From DATGFB01 sp032160545 (GTDB lineage Bacteria > Actinomycetota > Actinomycetes > Mycobacteriales > Jatrophihabitantaceae), in contig JAVHVN010000190.1 in the NCBI GenBank assembly GCA_032160545.1, forward strand, positions 1-27,191: DNA of 27,191 nt, read 5' to 3'. This document shows, piece after piece, positions 1 through 8,024 of this stretch. The notes under the pieces are model-generated. The model had not been told where the DNA came from and ran no database searches. It worked only from the letters and a program-made list of their open reading frames with translations. Positions within the stretch are counted from its first letter, which is position 1, and every line of letters starts with the position of its first letter. The translations under genes were made by a program, and so were the position numbers.

Positions 1-585
1 CGCCGGGTCGCGCCCGGTCGCGGCGACGAGCCGGTCGATGAGCGGCGCTTCGCGCGGGACGTCGACGGGCGCCGCGAACATGCCGGTCGAGGACAGGTCA
101 CCGAACTGCTCGACCGAGTGCCACACGAACGCCACGGCGTCCTCGGGCAGTTCCCCGGGGTAGTCGATCGCGCGGCCGAGGTCCCATGAGTGGACCACCA
201 GGTCGAAGATCATCTCGCTGAGGTACTCGCTCGCTGGCGTGGGCCCGCGCGAGAGGGAGACCGTGCGCTGCAGGGCGTCGGGCTCGCCCACCGCCTGCAA
301 CGACGCCGTCGAGACGTCGTCCCACTCCAGCTTGAGATCAAGGCCGCCGTCACCGCCGCTGCGGCCCGCCGCCTCGCCCTCGACGATCCGGCCGGCGGTC
401 TCGAGGTCGTGGCCATGGATGAGCGGGGGCACCCAGCGATGCTCGTCCACGACGTGCTTCACCAACTCGGTGACCGTCCAGTCCCGGCAGGGCGTCGGCG
501 CGGCCCACCGATCGGCTTCGATGGCGTCGACGCGCTCGGTGAACTCGCGCATCCCGGTCCGGAACAAAACCAGTAGGTCGTCCAT
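1..585 (-). CDS. TIGR03086/DinB-like metal-binding protein (partial)
   Basis: The frame is open through the left edge, so the C-terminus is missing; 195 codons are visible. The ATG at 585 follows a TAGGA Shine-Dalgarno with suitable spacing. The fold looks like the mycothiol-dependent maleylpyruvate isomerase N-terminal / DinB four-helix family. An early segment LVKHVVDEHRWVP carries His44, Glu48 and His49, a later helix reads FDLVVHSWDLGRAI, and the visible end reads ATGRDPA, all typical of TIGR03086. Such proteins bind a divalent metal through His residues and are thought to act with mycothiol or as DinB-like thiol transferases; the substrate is unknown. It lies downstream of moeZ on the same strand with a 42-bp gap, so it may be cotranscribed. 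Family call is firm; biochemical role is not. Confidence 0.85.
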   Translation of the reverse strand, partial: MDDLLVLFRTGMREFTERVDAIEADRWAAPTPCRDWTVTELVKHVVDEHRWVPPLIHGHDLETAGRIVEGEAAGRSGGDGGLDLKLEWDDVSTASLQAVGEPDALQRTVSLSRGPTPASEYLSEMIFDLVVHSWDLGRAIDYPGELPEDAVAFVWHSVEQFGDLSSTGMFAAPVDVPREAPLIDRLVAATGRDPA

Positions 586-627
586 GCGTTCGTCCTACCC
601 CGATGGTCGGACAAACGGAATAGCCGG

Positions 628-1788
628 TCAGTACGAAGGCAGGCCGGGGTCGATCTGGTTGACCCAGCCGGTGACCCCGCCCTGGACGTGCACCGCGTCG
701 GAGAAACCCGCCCGCTTCACCGCGGCGAGGGTCTCGGCCGACCGGACACCCGTCTTGCAGTACATGACGATCTGCTTGTCCTGCGGCAGCGACGCGAGGG
801 CGTCGCCTCGCAGGATCTCGTCCTTGGGGATCAGCGTCGCGCCGGGGATCGAGACGATCTCGAACTCGGCCGGCTCGCGAACGTCGACGAGGTACACGGG
901 CTTGTCGGAGTCCAGAAGGTCCTTGAGCTCGGCAGGTGTGATGGTCGAACCGACCGCTGCCTGCTGCGCCTCTTCGGACACGACGCCACAGAACGCCTCG
1001 TAGTCGATGAGGCCGGTGATCTCGGGGGTGTTCGGGTCCTTGCGGACCTTCACCTGGCGGTATGTCATCTCGAGGGCGTCATAGATCATCAGCCGGCCGA
1101 CGAGGGGCTCGCCGACACCTGTGATCACCTTGATCGCCTCGGTCGCCATGATCGATCCGATGGACCCGCAGAGGACACCCAAGACACCGCCCTCGGCGCA
1201 CGAGGGCACCATGCCCGGCGGCGGCGGGTCGGGGTAGAGGTCGCGGTAGTTCGGGCCGTACCTGTTCCAGAACACCGAGGCCTGGCCGTCGAAGCGGTAG
1301 ATCGAGCCCCAGACGTACGGCTTGTCGAGCAGCACCGCCGCGTCGTTCACCATGTAGCGCGTCGCGAAGTTGTCGGTGCCGTCGACGATCAGGTCGTACT
1401 GGGCGAAGATGTCGAGAACGTTGTCGTTGTCGAGGCGTACGTCGTGCACGATCACGTTGACGTACGGATTGATCTCGTTGACGCTCTCGCGTGCCGATTC
1501 GGCCTTCGACCGGCCGATGTCGCTCTGGCCGTGAATGATCTGCCGCTGCAGGTTCGACTCGTCGACGACGTCGAACTCGACGATGCCGAGGGTGCCGACA
1601 CCGGCCGCGGCGAGGTACATCAACGCGGGCGAGCCGAGGCCACCGGCGCCGACGCACAGCACCTTGGCGTTCTTCAACCGCTTCTGGCCCGCCATCGCGA
1701 CTTCGGGGATGATCAGGTGGCGGCTGTAGCGGCGCACCTCGTCGACGGTCAGCGACTCGGCGGGTTCCACCAGCGGTGGCAACGACAC
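628..1788 (-). CDS. moeZ: MoeZ: adenylyltransferase/sulfurtransferase (ThiF-rhodanese fusion)
   Basis: This cytoplasmic enzyme adenylates the C-terminal glycine of ubiquitin-like sulfur carriers (MoaD, ThiS, CysO type) and converts it to a thiocarboxylate, feeding molybdopterin, thiamine and cysteine synthesis. The N-terminal ThiF domain shows the nucleotide loop GAGGLGSP and the segment FDVVDESNLQRQ. A MoeZ/MoeB linker follows, then a C-terminal rhodanese domain with active loop CKTGVRS (catalytic Cys near residue 344 of 386). The longest frame could begin at 1890, but I prefer the GTG at 1788. It sits 8 nt after a GAGG ribosome site and gives the usual family N-terminus (SLPPLVEPAESL), while the extra upstream residues look non-coding. 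It is the homologue of M. tuberculosis Rv3206c and is followed by the TIGR03086 gene. Confidence 0.93.
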   Translation of the reverse strand: MSLPPLVEPAESLTVDEVRRYSRHLIIPEVAMAGQKRLKNAKVLCVGAGGLGSPALMYLAAAGVGTLGIVEFDVVDESNLQRQIIHGQSDIGRSKAESARESVNEINPYVNVIVHDVRLDNDNVLDIFAQYDLIVDGTDNFATRYMVNDAAVLLDKPYVWGSIYRFDGQASVFWNRYGPNYRDLYPDPPPPGMVPSCAEGGVLGVLCGSIGSIMATEAIKVITGVGEPLVGRLMIYDALEMTYRQVKVRKDPNTPEITGLIDYEAFCGVVSEEAQQAAVGSTITPAELKDLLDSDKPVYLVDVREPAEFEIVSIPGATLIPKDEILRGDALASLPQDKQIVMYCKTGVRSAETLAAVKRAGFSDAVHVQGGVTGWVNQIDPGLPSY

Positions 1789-1904
1789 GGCAGGGACCTC
1801 ACTTGCTAGGACGGGCAGTCGCTGGTTGAACAGCGATGCTGCACCCGGACATTCCCCTCCAGTGTCGCTGCCCCGGGGCGTCGCGCGCACCGAGGGGGTG
1901 CCGA

Positions 1905-2972
1905 TCAGTCGTTCTTGAGGCTGAACTCACTGTTCTGCGGGGTGTCAGCTGCCTCGACGCCCGGCGCGCCCTTGGCGTTCGGAGGGTAGGGCCACGGGTT
2001 GGCCTGGCAGATCTTGTGCGAGACGGCCGACGTGAGGCCGATGGTCTGCTGCATCATCACCGGCGCCAGGCCCCCGGGCAGGCAGTCGTGCGCGTGCTCG
2101 TGCCCCAGTGCGTGACCGGTCTCGTGGTTGACCATGTAGATCCGGTAGGCGTTCAGGTCGCCCACGTACGCGGCGTCGCCGCGCACCCACCGCGCGATGT
2201 TCAGGACGACCCGGTTGAGTGTGGCGCCGGTCGTGCTGTCGGTATTCGCGAAGCAGGATGTCTCGATCGGGATGTCGTAGCCGCACATCTGCCGTTCGGT
2301 GTCCACCGACGTGAGAGAGATGTGGAAGTCGGCCTGGCCCGAGTCGACGCGCTGCAGCGCGGTGCCGTGGCCGGTCCAGCTGCGCGGGTCCGACAGGGTG
2401 GTCTGGACGAGCCTCGCGAACGCCGCGGTGTCGACGCCGGTGATCCCGTCCTCGACGTCGATGGTGTACCGGTGCACCGGGCCGGTTCCGACCACCGGGC
2501 TCGTCCCCTTCAGCACGGTGAACGTACCGGTGCCCTTCGTCGTGTACGCGGCTCCGGCCGGCAACGCCCCGGCCTTCAACACGGTGTCGCGGGCGTCGGT
2601 GCCGGGCTGGTCGGACTTGAGCGCGATGTTGCCGTCGGCAACGGGCGGGGTCGTCGGGCCGGAGCCTGATCCGCCGCCGCCAGAGGCCACCCCGGCGATC
2701 TTCTTCATACTCCCGCCGGTGGACAGCAGCGCGACGATGGTGACGACCACGAGCACCGGTAGCGCGTAGGCACGCCAGCCATGCCGGCGCGCGAAACGCC
2801 GCAGGCTCTCGACGAAGGTGGGGTCTTCGGGGCGACCGCCGAAGCGGGCGGCGCTGCGGCGCACCGAGGTGACGTCTGCCGGGACGCGGTCGGAATCCAG
2901 GGTTTGCACCGAGCCCTCGTCCGGCCGAGGCGCGGCGTCCTCTGCAAGCGGCACGCTGCCAGGCTGCCACAC
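1905..2972 (-). CDS. DUF3152 membrane-anchored metzincin-like protein
   Basis: This 355-residue protein has a short cytoplasmic N-terminus, one transmembrane helix around residues 69-86, a Gly/Ser/Pro-rich linker and an extracytoplasmic DUF3152 domain. Near residues 283-293 it carries HETGHALGHEH, a full HExxHxxGxxH zinc signature. About 15 residues later VMMQQT could be the Met-turn typical of metzincin metalloproteases. By family it is the homologue of M. tuberculosis Rv3207c, whose substrate is unknown to me; protease activity is inferred from the motif. The start is uncertain. The GTG at 2972 has AAGG directly against it, and another GTG seven codons in is possible. It lies between the hydrolase gene and moeZ on the same strand. 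Confidence 0.87.
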   Translation of the reverse strand: MWQPGSVPLAEDAAPRPDEGSVQTLDSDRVPADVTSVRRSAARFGGRPEDPTFVESLRRFARRHGWRAYALPVLVVVTIVALLSTGGSMKKIAGVASGGGGSGSGPTTPPVADGNIALKSDQPGTDARDTVLKAGALPAGAAYTTKGTGTFTVLKGTSPVVGTGPVHRYTIDVEDGITGVDTAAFARLVQTTLSDPRSWTGHGTALQRVDSGQADFHISLTSVDTERQMCGYDIPIETSCFANTDSTTGATLNRVVLNIARWVRGDAAYVGDLNAYRIYMVNHETGHALGHEHAHDCLPGGLAPVMMQQTIGLTSAVSHKICQANPWPYPPNAKGAPGVEAADTPQNSEFSLKND

Positions 2973-3021
2973 CCTTGCCGGCCAGCGTGTGAGGCTGCCG
3001 TTCGGGTGTCGCGGCGGGGGC

Positions 3022-4017
3022 TCAGCCCGCGTTGTCCTCGATGAGGGCGAGCAGCGCGCGTGCGGTCGTGGTCGGGTCCTCCATCATCGCGGTGTGCCCG
3101 ACGTCCTCGAGGTACAGCAGCCGCGCGCCCGGGACCGCGGCGGCGACGTGCGCCGCGAGATCGGGTGCGACGAGCCGGTCGGTGTCACCCCAGATGACCA
3201 GGGTCGGCAGCCGAAGCATGCGCAACTGCGACCAGGCCCGCCGGCCGCGGACGAACTGCGAGTGGGCCAGGCCGCGCATCGAGCGCAGGAACGCCTCGTT
3301 TGCCCAGCGCACGCCCTCGCGCCCGCGGGCTTCCTCGATCGCCTCGTCGAGGCGGGCCCGCGGGTAGCGCGACCGGTCGGCGAAGCACATGGCGATCGTG
3401 GCCTTGACCCGCTGCTCGGCCGGGAAGCCCGCGACCCGTCGCATCGCGACGCCGCCCAGCCCCGGCACCACCAGCAGCGCCATGCGCGGGTCACTGCGCA
3501 GCGGGTGGGCGCGCAGCCGGATGTCGGGAACGGCGGGCGAGATGAGGGTCAGCGTGCGCAGCAGGTCGGGTCGCTCGGCCGCGACGACGATCGCGACCGC
3601 GCCGCCCATCGAGTTCGCCACCAAGTGGACCGGCCCGCGGCCGGACTGCTCGAGGTAGCCGATCACGGCGTCGGCGTGCGCGCGCAGGGTGTAGTCCTTG
3701 TGCGGCGCGGGTCCGGATCGTCCGAAGCCTGGCAGGTCGATCGACTCGACCGCCAGCCGACCCTTGACCAGCCAGGCGAGATCGGTCCAGTTGCTCGCCG
3801 ACCCGCCGAGGCCGTGAATGAACAAGGCGGGCTCGGCGGCGGGCGAGTCAGCCGGCGTTGCGCGGATGTAGAGGTCCTGGCCGCCGACCGTCACCGTGTG
3901 CCCGGGCCACCTGCCAGGGGCCGCGGCCGGCGTAGGCAACACGGCGTCGGACAAGCGGGCTTCGGGGGCCTCCGGTGCGCCGGCGCGCCGCGCTGCCCGA
4001 GGGAGGAGATTGACCAC
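3022..4017 (-). CDS. alpha/beta-fold hydrolase
   Basis: A 331-residue serine hydrolase with a GTG start. The oxyanion region is HGLGGSASNW. The nucleophile elbow is NSMGG (Ser136), the acid lies in WGDTD (Asp278 or Asp280), and the catalytic His is His308 in DVGHTAMMEDP. The first 35 residues are Ala/Pro/Arg-rich and show no clear signal peptide, so a cytoplasmic enzyme is likely. The substrate is not evident; esterase, lipase and C-C hydrolase are all possible. It begins 28 bp after the ku stop codon on the same strand, so the two are probably cotranscribed. I know of no functional reason for that pairing. Confidence 0.9.
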   Translation of the reverse strand: MVNLLPRAARRAGAPEAPEARLSDAVLPTPAAAPGRWPGHTVTVGGQDLYIRATPADSPAAEPALFIHGLGGSASNWTDLAWLVKGRLAVESIDLPGFGRSGPAPHKDYTLRAHADAVIGYLEQSGRGPVHLVANSMGGAVAIVVAAERPDLLRTLTLISPAVPDIRLRAHPLRSDPRMALLVVPGLGGVAMRRVAGFPAEQRVKATIAMCFADRSRYPRARLDEAIEEARGREGVRWANEAFLRSMRGLAHSQFVRGRRAWSQLRMLRLPTLVIWGDTDRLVAPDLAAHVAAAVPGARLLYLEDVGHTAMMEDPTTTARALLALIEDNAG

Positions 4018-4045
4018 GCCGATCCACTCTACGGAGCAGCCCGGC

Positions 4046-5062
4046 TCACGCCGACTTGCGCGCAGCGGCCTTCTTCGGGGCCGCCTTCTTGGCGGATGCC
4101 TTCTTGGCGGGTGCCTTCTTGGCGGGTGCCTTCTTCGCGGCCGCCTTCTTGGCGGGTGCCTTCTTGGCGGGTGCCTTCTTGGCGGGTGCCTTTGTGGCGG
4201 GTGCCTTTGTGGCGGGTGCCTTCTTCGTCGGCGCCGAACCCGCCACCTTCGCTCCGTCGGCCTTCTTCGCCGGGGTCGCCTCGCCGCGGCCGCGTTTCGC
4301 GGCCTCGACGGACGCGCGCAGCGCCGACATCAGGTCGACGACCGTGCCGGACGTCGGCTGCGCCTCGTCCGGCTCGACGACCTCACGCCCCTCGACCTTG
4401 GCGTCGATGACCTCCTGCAGCGCGCCGCGGTAGTCGTCGGTGAAGGCATCCGGGTCGAAGTCGCCCGACATGCTCTCGATGAGCGACTCGGCCATGGCCC
4501 GTTCCTGCGGGCGCAGATCCACGGGCTCGTCCAGGGAGGCGAACGTCGGCTCGCGCACCTCGTCGGGCCAGATCATCGTCGCCATCACGATGACGCGTTC
4601 GCGCACGCGCAGTGTCGCGAGTTGCTCGCGGTTGCGGATGGCCACCTTCACCACACCGACCTTGCCGCTCTCGGTCAGCGCGTCGCGCAGCAGGACATAC
4701 GGTTTGACCGCGTTCTTCTCCGGCTCGAGGTAGTAGCTCTTCGCGAAGTAGATGGGGTCGATCTCCTCGGCGGGCACGAACTGGAGCACGTCGACGGTGC
4801 GCGCGGTCGGAAGCGGTAGGTCGGCGAAGTCCTCGTCGGTCAGCACGACCACCTCGCCGTCCGGCAACTGGTAGCCCTTGGCGATGTCGCCGTACGCGAC
4901 CTCTTGACCGTCGGCCTCGGCTACGCGCTTGTAGCGGATGCGCGAGCCGTCGCTGCGGCGCACCTGGTGGAAGCTGACGTCCTTCTCCTCGGTGGCGGTG
5001 TAGAGCTTCACACCGATGCTGACCAGCCCGAACGAGACGGTGCCCTTCCAGATCGAGCGCAT
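4046..5062 (-). CDS. ku: Ku: DNA end-binding protein of bacterial NHEJ
   Basis: Bacterial Ku forms a homodimeric ring that threads onto DNA double-strand ends and recruits LigD. The N-terminus MRSIWKGTVSFGLV and the segments DEDFADLPLP and AKSYYLEPEK are classic Ku-core sequences; the core spans about residues 1-255. The remaining 75 or so residues are a Lys/Ala/Pro tail built on five-residue KAPAK-type repeats. Such basic tails are known in some actinobacterial Ku proteins and contact DNA. The ATG at 5062 has a strong GAAGGGG ribosome site 7 nt upstream. The gene is divergent from the two ligD-type genes across a 78-bp intergenic region, which implies coordinated expression. At 338 residues it is longer than tail-less Ku (about 270), and the extra length is the repeat tail. 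Confidence 0.96.
   Translation of the reverse strand: MRSIWKGTVSFGLVSIGVKLYTATEEKDVSFHQVRRSDGSRIRYKRVAEADGQEVAYGDIAKGYQLPDGEVVVLTDEDFADLPLPTARTVDVLQFVPAEEIDPIYFAKSYYLEPEKNAVKPYVLLRDALTESGKVGVVKVAIRNREQLATLRVRERVIVMATMIWPDEVREPTFASLDEPVDLRPQERAMAESLIESMSGDFDPDAFTDDYRGALQEVIDAKVEGREVVEPDEAQPTSGTVVDLMSALRASVEAAKRGRGEATPAKKADGAKVAGSAPTKKAPATKAPATKAPAKKAPAKKAPAKKAAAKKAPAKKAPAKKASAKKAAPKKAAARKSA
4068..4232. repeat. 15-bp minisatellite encoding the Ku tail
   Basis: About eleven tandem copies of a 15-bp unit (consensus on the plus strand gccttcttggcgggt) with some diverged copies, such as units with cttcg or tttgt in the middle. The unit is five codons long, so gain or loss of copies keeps the Ku frame open and only changes the length of the Lys-rich tail. 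Read directly from the sequence. Confidence 0.9.
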
Positions 5063-5131
5063 CGTCGTTCCCCTTCGATCGGCCGCGAACCGCAGGATTC
5101 TGTCGGTGGAGATGAGCGTTACCGGGCGACG

Positions 5132-5147
5132 CTACCCAGAATGGTAG
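5132..5147. promoter_or_regulatory. inverted repeat across the ligase start codon
   Basis: CTACC (5132-5136) and GGTAG (5143-5147) form a perfect 5-bp inverted repeat whose spacer and right arm contain the ATG at 5141. It lies in the 78-bp divergent region between ku and the ligase gene. It could be an operator half-site pair or a weak RNA hairpin over the start. The arms are short, so chance is possible in GC-rich DNA. Confidence 0.25.
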
Positions 5148-6076
5148 GGGTGCGCCCCATGCTCGCAACGGCTGCGAACACGCTGCCGCGCGGCCCGGGC
5201 TGGGCCTTCGAGTTCAAGTGGGACGGCGTCCGGGCTCTGCTCGAGGTCTCGGAGGCCGCGGTCACGCTGCACAGCCGTGCCGGCAACGAGATCACAGCGG
5301 CCTATCCGGAACTCGTCGCAGGTGCTGCCGGGTCCGGCGACGTGCTGCTCGACGGCGAGATCGTTGCATTCGTGGACGGCCGCCCGTCGTTCGACGCCCT
5401 GCAGACGAGGATGCATGTGCGGGGGGCGGGCGACGCGCGCCGGCTGGCGCACGAGCGTCCCGTCACCTTCATCGCCTTCGACGTCCTGCGCCTGCATGGC
5501 GTCGACCTCATGGCGCGGCCGTACGGGGAGCGCCGCGCGACGCTCGAACGGTGGGCAGGCGAGCGACCCGGCTGGACGGTGAGCCCGTCGTTCGACGACG
5601 GCCCTGCGACGGAGGCGGCGGCGCGCGAGCACGGCCTCGAGGGTGTCGTCGCCAAACGCATCGACTCCCGCTACCGCGCGGGGCTGCGTACGCCGGAGTG
5701 GGTCAAGCTGCGCTTCGAACGAGCCGGCGACTTCGTCGTCGTCGGGTGGGAAGCCGCGCGTGACCGGCCCGGCGAGTTGAGCTCGGTGCTGCTGGGCTGC
5801 TACGCAGACGGGGTGTTGACCTACGTGGGCAAAGCGGGCAGTGGTCTCACCACCGCCACGGCGCGGTCGTTGCAGGACGCCCTGACCCCGTGCGGCGCCT
5901 GCGCGCTGCCTGAGACACCTCCGGCGAGCCCTGGACGAGTGGTCACCTGGGTCCGGCCGGACGTGGTGGTCGAGGTGGCGTTCGCATCGTGGACGGACGA
6001 GCGCAGGCTGCGCCATCCGGTGTTCCGCGCCATCCGGCTCGACAAGGACGCCGACGAGGCGTGCGGCGATGCCTGA
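5141..6076 (+). CDS. ligD: LigD-type ATP-dependent DNA ligase (ligase domain only)
   Basis: A 311-residue stand-alone ligase. The adenylation motif KWDG contains the AMP-accepting lysine (Lys26). Further nucleotidyltransferase motifs are LLDGEIVAF, FIAFDVLRL, EGVVAKR and WVKLR. The OB-fold domain follows, with VVGWEAARDRPGELSSVLLG and the terminal WTDERRLRHPVFRAIR. It seals nicks during non-homologous end joining. No nuclease (PE) or polymerase domain is fused; the polymerase is the next gene. The ATG at 5141 was chosen because the ligase homology starts right after it (VRPMLAT) and the longer frame upstream overlaps ku. No strong ribosome site is visible, so a leaderless or GTG 5150 start is possible. 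LigC would be the alternative name, but the tight link to a LigD polymerase gene and ku favours the LigD system. Confidence 0.93.
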   Translation: MVGVRPMLATAANTLPRGPGWAFEFKWDGVRALLEVSEAAVTLHSRAGNEITAAYPELVAGAAGSGDVLLDGEIVAFVDGRPSFDALQTRMHVRGAGDARRLAHERPVTFIAFDVLRLHGVDLMARPYGERRATLERWAGERPGWTVSPSFDDGPATEAAAREHGLEGVVAKRIDSRYRAGLRTPEWVKLRFERAGDFVVVGWEAARDRPGELSSVLLGCYADGVLTYVGKAGSGLTTATARSLQDALTPCGACALPETPPASPGRVVTWVRPDVVVEVAFASWTDERRLRHPVFRAIRLDKDADEACGDA

Positions 6077-7004
6077 CGCCGCCCGCGACCAGGTCTCGGT
6101 AGAGGTCGAGGGCCGGCAGCTGCCGCTGACCAACCTGGGGAAGGTGCTCTACCCCGAGACCGGGTTCACCAAGGGCGAGGTGATCGACTACTACACCCGC
6201 ATCGCGCCGGTGCTGCTGCCGCACCTGGCCGGCCGACCGCTCACCATCAAGCGCTACCCGAACGGGGTTGAGGGCCCGTTCTTCTTCGAGAAGAACGCCG
6301 CGCGCGGTACGCCGGACTGGGTGCGCACGGTCAACCTCCCCGCGCCCGGGTCGACCAAGAACCGCGAGACGATCGACTACGTGGTCGTCGAGGAGCTGGC
6401 GACGCTCGTGCGGCTCGCCAACCTCGCTGCCCTGGAGCTGCACGTTCCGCAATGGCGGATCCCGCACCGGGCACGTACACCGCGCACCGACCTGCTCGTC
6501 TTCGACCTCGACCCCGGGCCGCCGGCGACGATCGTCGAGTGCTGCGAGGTGGCGTTGCTGCTGCGGGATGTCCTGCGCGGCGACGGGTTCGACCCGGTGC
6601 CGAAGACGTCCGGGTCGAAGGGCATGCAGCTCAGCGCCCCGATCGAGGTCACCGACCAGGAGTGGCCGTCGCTGTACGCGCACGCGGTGGCCCGCCAGCT
6701 CGAGGCCGAGCACCCGGATCTGGTGGTGTCGCGCATGACCAAGTCGCTGCGGCCCGGCAAGGTGCTCGTCGACTGGAGCCAGAACAACCCGGCGAAGACC
6801 ACCGTCGCCGTCTACTCGCTGCGAGCCCGGCCCGAGCCGACGGTCTCGACCCCGGTCACCTGGGACGAGGTCGAGGCACGGACCGACCTGCGGTTCACCG
6901 CCCCCGAGGTGCTCGAGCGAGTACAGCGACATGGTGACCTGTTTGCCTCCGTCCTCTCCGAGAAGGCGCGGAACCGGATCACCCAAGCGATGGTTACCCG
7001 CTAG
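6069..7004 (+). CDS. ligD: LigD-type primase-polymerase (polymerase domain only)
   Basis: This 311-residue archaeo-eukaryotic primase-like polymerase fills and remodels DNA ends during NHEJ, often preferring ribonucleotides. The catalytic aspartates are visible in FDLDPG (Asp146, Asp148) and in VLVDWSQNN (Asp235). The nucleotide-binding segment TSGSKGMQL and the N-terminal TNLGKVLYPETGFTKGE are family hallmarks. The start codon lies inside the end of the ligase gene with an 8-bp overlap, so the two are translationally coupled. In Mycobacterium the same activities sit in one fused LigD; here they are separate polypeptides and no PE nuclease domain is seen nearby. Together with Ku this gives a three-gene NHEJ set. 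Confidence 0.95.
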   Translation: MPDAARDQVSVEVEGRQLPLTNLGKVLYPETGFTKGEVIDYYTRIAPVLLPHLAGRPLTIKRYPNGVEGPFFFEKNAARGTPDWVRTVNLPAPGSTKNRETIDYVVVEELATLVRLANLAALELHVPQWRIPHRARTPRTDLLVFDLDPGPPATIVECCEVALLLRDVLRGDGFDPVPKTSGSKGMQLSAPIEVTDQEWPSLYAHAVARQLEAEHPDLVVSRMTKSLRPGKVLVDWSQNNPAKTTVAVYSLRARPEPTVSTPVTWDEVEARTDLRFTAPEVLERVQRHGDLFASVLSEKARNRITQAMVTR

Positions 7005-7025
7005 TAGACTTCGGCGACCGGTCGC
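7005..7025 (+). promoter_or_regulatory. candidate promoter/operator of the TetR gene
   Basis: A TAGACT hexamer (7005-7010) resembles a -10 element. Four bases later comes a perfect 12-bp palindrome, GCGACCGGTCGC (7014-7025), where transcription would be expected to start. TetR regulators often bind such a palindrome and repress their own gene. No good -35 was found, so this is a proposal. Confidence 0.35.
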
Positions 7026-7051
7026 ACGACCCGCCGGGAAGGAGGGCCCGG

Positions 7052-7693
7052 ATGTCCAGCGCTCGCACCGAGGGCGAACTCACCCGCGGAGGTCGTCTGC
7101 CTCGGTCGGTACGCCGCCGCCAGCTGCTCGCAGCGGCGCAGCAGGTGTTCGTCGCCCACGGCTACCACGCAGCTGCGATGGACGACATCGCCGAGGCGGC
7201 CGGGGTGTCCAAGCCGGTGCTGTACCAGCACTTCCCCGGCAAGCTCGAGCTGTACCTGGCCCTGCTCGACACCCAGGCCGAGGCCCTGGCCAAGACCGTG
7301 CACGAGGCCCTCGCCGCGACCACCGACAACCGCGAGCGCGTCCACGGCGTGCTGAGCGCGTACTTCGGCTTCGTCGACCGCGACGACGGCGACGGCGCGT
7401 TCCGCCTCATCTTCGAGACCGACCTCGGCAACGAGCCCGCGGTCCGCGAGCGCGTCGAGGCGGTGGCCGAGAAGACGATGAAGGCGGTCGCCGACACCGT
7501 CGCCAGTGACACCGGGCTGAACCGCGACCAGGCCGAGCTGCTGTCGACAGCCCTGACGGGCGCCGCCCAGGTGGCCGCCCGGTGGTGGCTGGCCAGTGAT
7601 CGGCCGATGTCGCGTGCGGACGCGATCCGGCTGCTCGAGGCGCTGCTGTGGCGCGGTATCTCGCACTTCCCGCGCCAGGGCGACGGCCACTGA
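7052..7693 (+). CDS. TetR/AcrR-family transcriptional regulator
   Basis: A 213-residue regulator. The N-terminal helix-turn-helix reads DDIAEAAGVSKPVLYQHFPGK (about residues 47-67). The C-terminal ligand/dimerisation domain is helical and ends with WWLASDRPMSRADAIRLL. The ATG at 7052 is preceded by a strong GGAAGGAGGG ribosome site. It is the positional homologue of M. tuberculosis Rv3208 and precedes DUF3107, as in mycobacteria. A palindrome just upstream suggests autorepression. The ligand is unknown. In M. tuberculosis this regulator lies next to the divergent DUF3152 gene; here the hydrolase, ku and ligD genes separate them. Confidence 0.94.
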   Translation: MSSARTEGELTRGGRLPRSVRRRQLLAAAQQVFVAHGYHAAAMDDIAEAAGVSKPVLYQHFPGKLELYLALLDTQAEALAKTVHEALAATTDNRERVHGVLSAYFGFVDRDDGDGAFRLIFETDLGNEPAVRERVEAVAEKTMKAVADTVASDTGLNRDQAELLSTALTGAAQVAARWWLASDRPMSRADAIRLLEALLWRGISHFPRQGDGH

Positions 7694-7790
7694 GTCGTTC
7701 GCTCAGGGCGGACCGGTTCGGCCCGATGTCCCGCAGCGCAGTGCGTTAGCGTGGAGCCTCTGACGACAACACCGAAGCAGGAGGACCCGC

Positions 7791-8018
7791 GTGGAGGTCA
7801 AGATCGGCGTGTTGCACACGCCGCGCGAGATCGTGCTCGAGAGCGCGCAGACCCCGGCGGAGGTCGAGCAGCTCGTCGGTGACGCGCTCAAGAGCGTCGA
7901 CGGGCACCTCACGATGGTCGACGAGCGCGGGCGTCGGGTGATCATCCCCGCCAACCTGGTTGCGTACGTCGAGATCGCGCAGGCCGACGTTCGGCGGGTG
8001 GGGTTCGCCTCCACCTGA
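7791..8018 (+). CDS. DUF3107 small protein (TB9.4 family)
   Basis: A 75-residue protein starting with GTG at 7791, 6 nt after a GCAGGAGG ribosome site. It begins VEVKIGVLHTPREIVLES and carries the family segment IPANLVAYVEI. The pattern suggests a small beta-alpha-beta fold with no membrane segment. It is the homologue of M. tuberculosis Rv3208A (TB9.4), whose function is not known to me. Its place after the TetR gene is conserved. The stop lies only 6 bp from the stop of the convergent sortase gene, leaving no room for an independent terminator. Confidence 0.9.
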   Translation: MEVKIGVLHTPREIVLESAQTPAEVEQLVGDALKSVDGHLTMVDERGRRVIIPANLVAYVEIAQADVRRVGFAST

Positions 8019-8024
8019 TCCGGG

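Noticed and set aside
4068..4232. CRISPR array
   Set aside because: The regular repeats are contiguous 15-bp coding units without spacers and lie inside ku.
8019..8024. terminator between DUF3107 and sortase
   Set aside because: Only 6 bp separate the convergent stops; TGATCCGGGTCA is an imperfect palindrome within the DUF3107 stop and sortase end, too weak to call.
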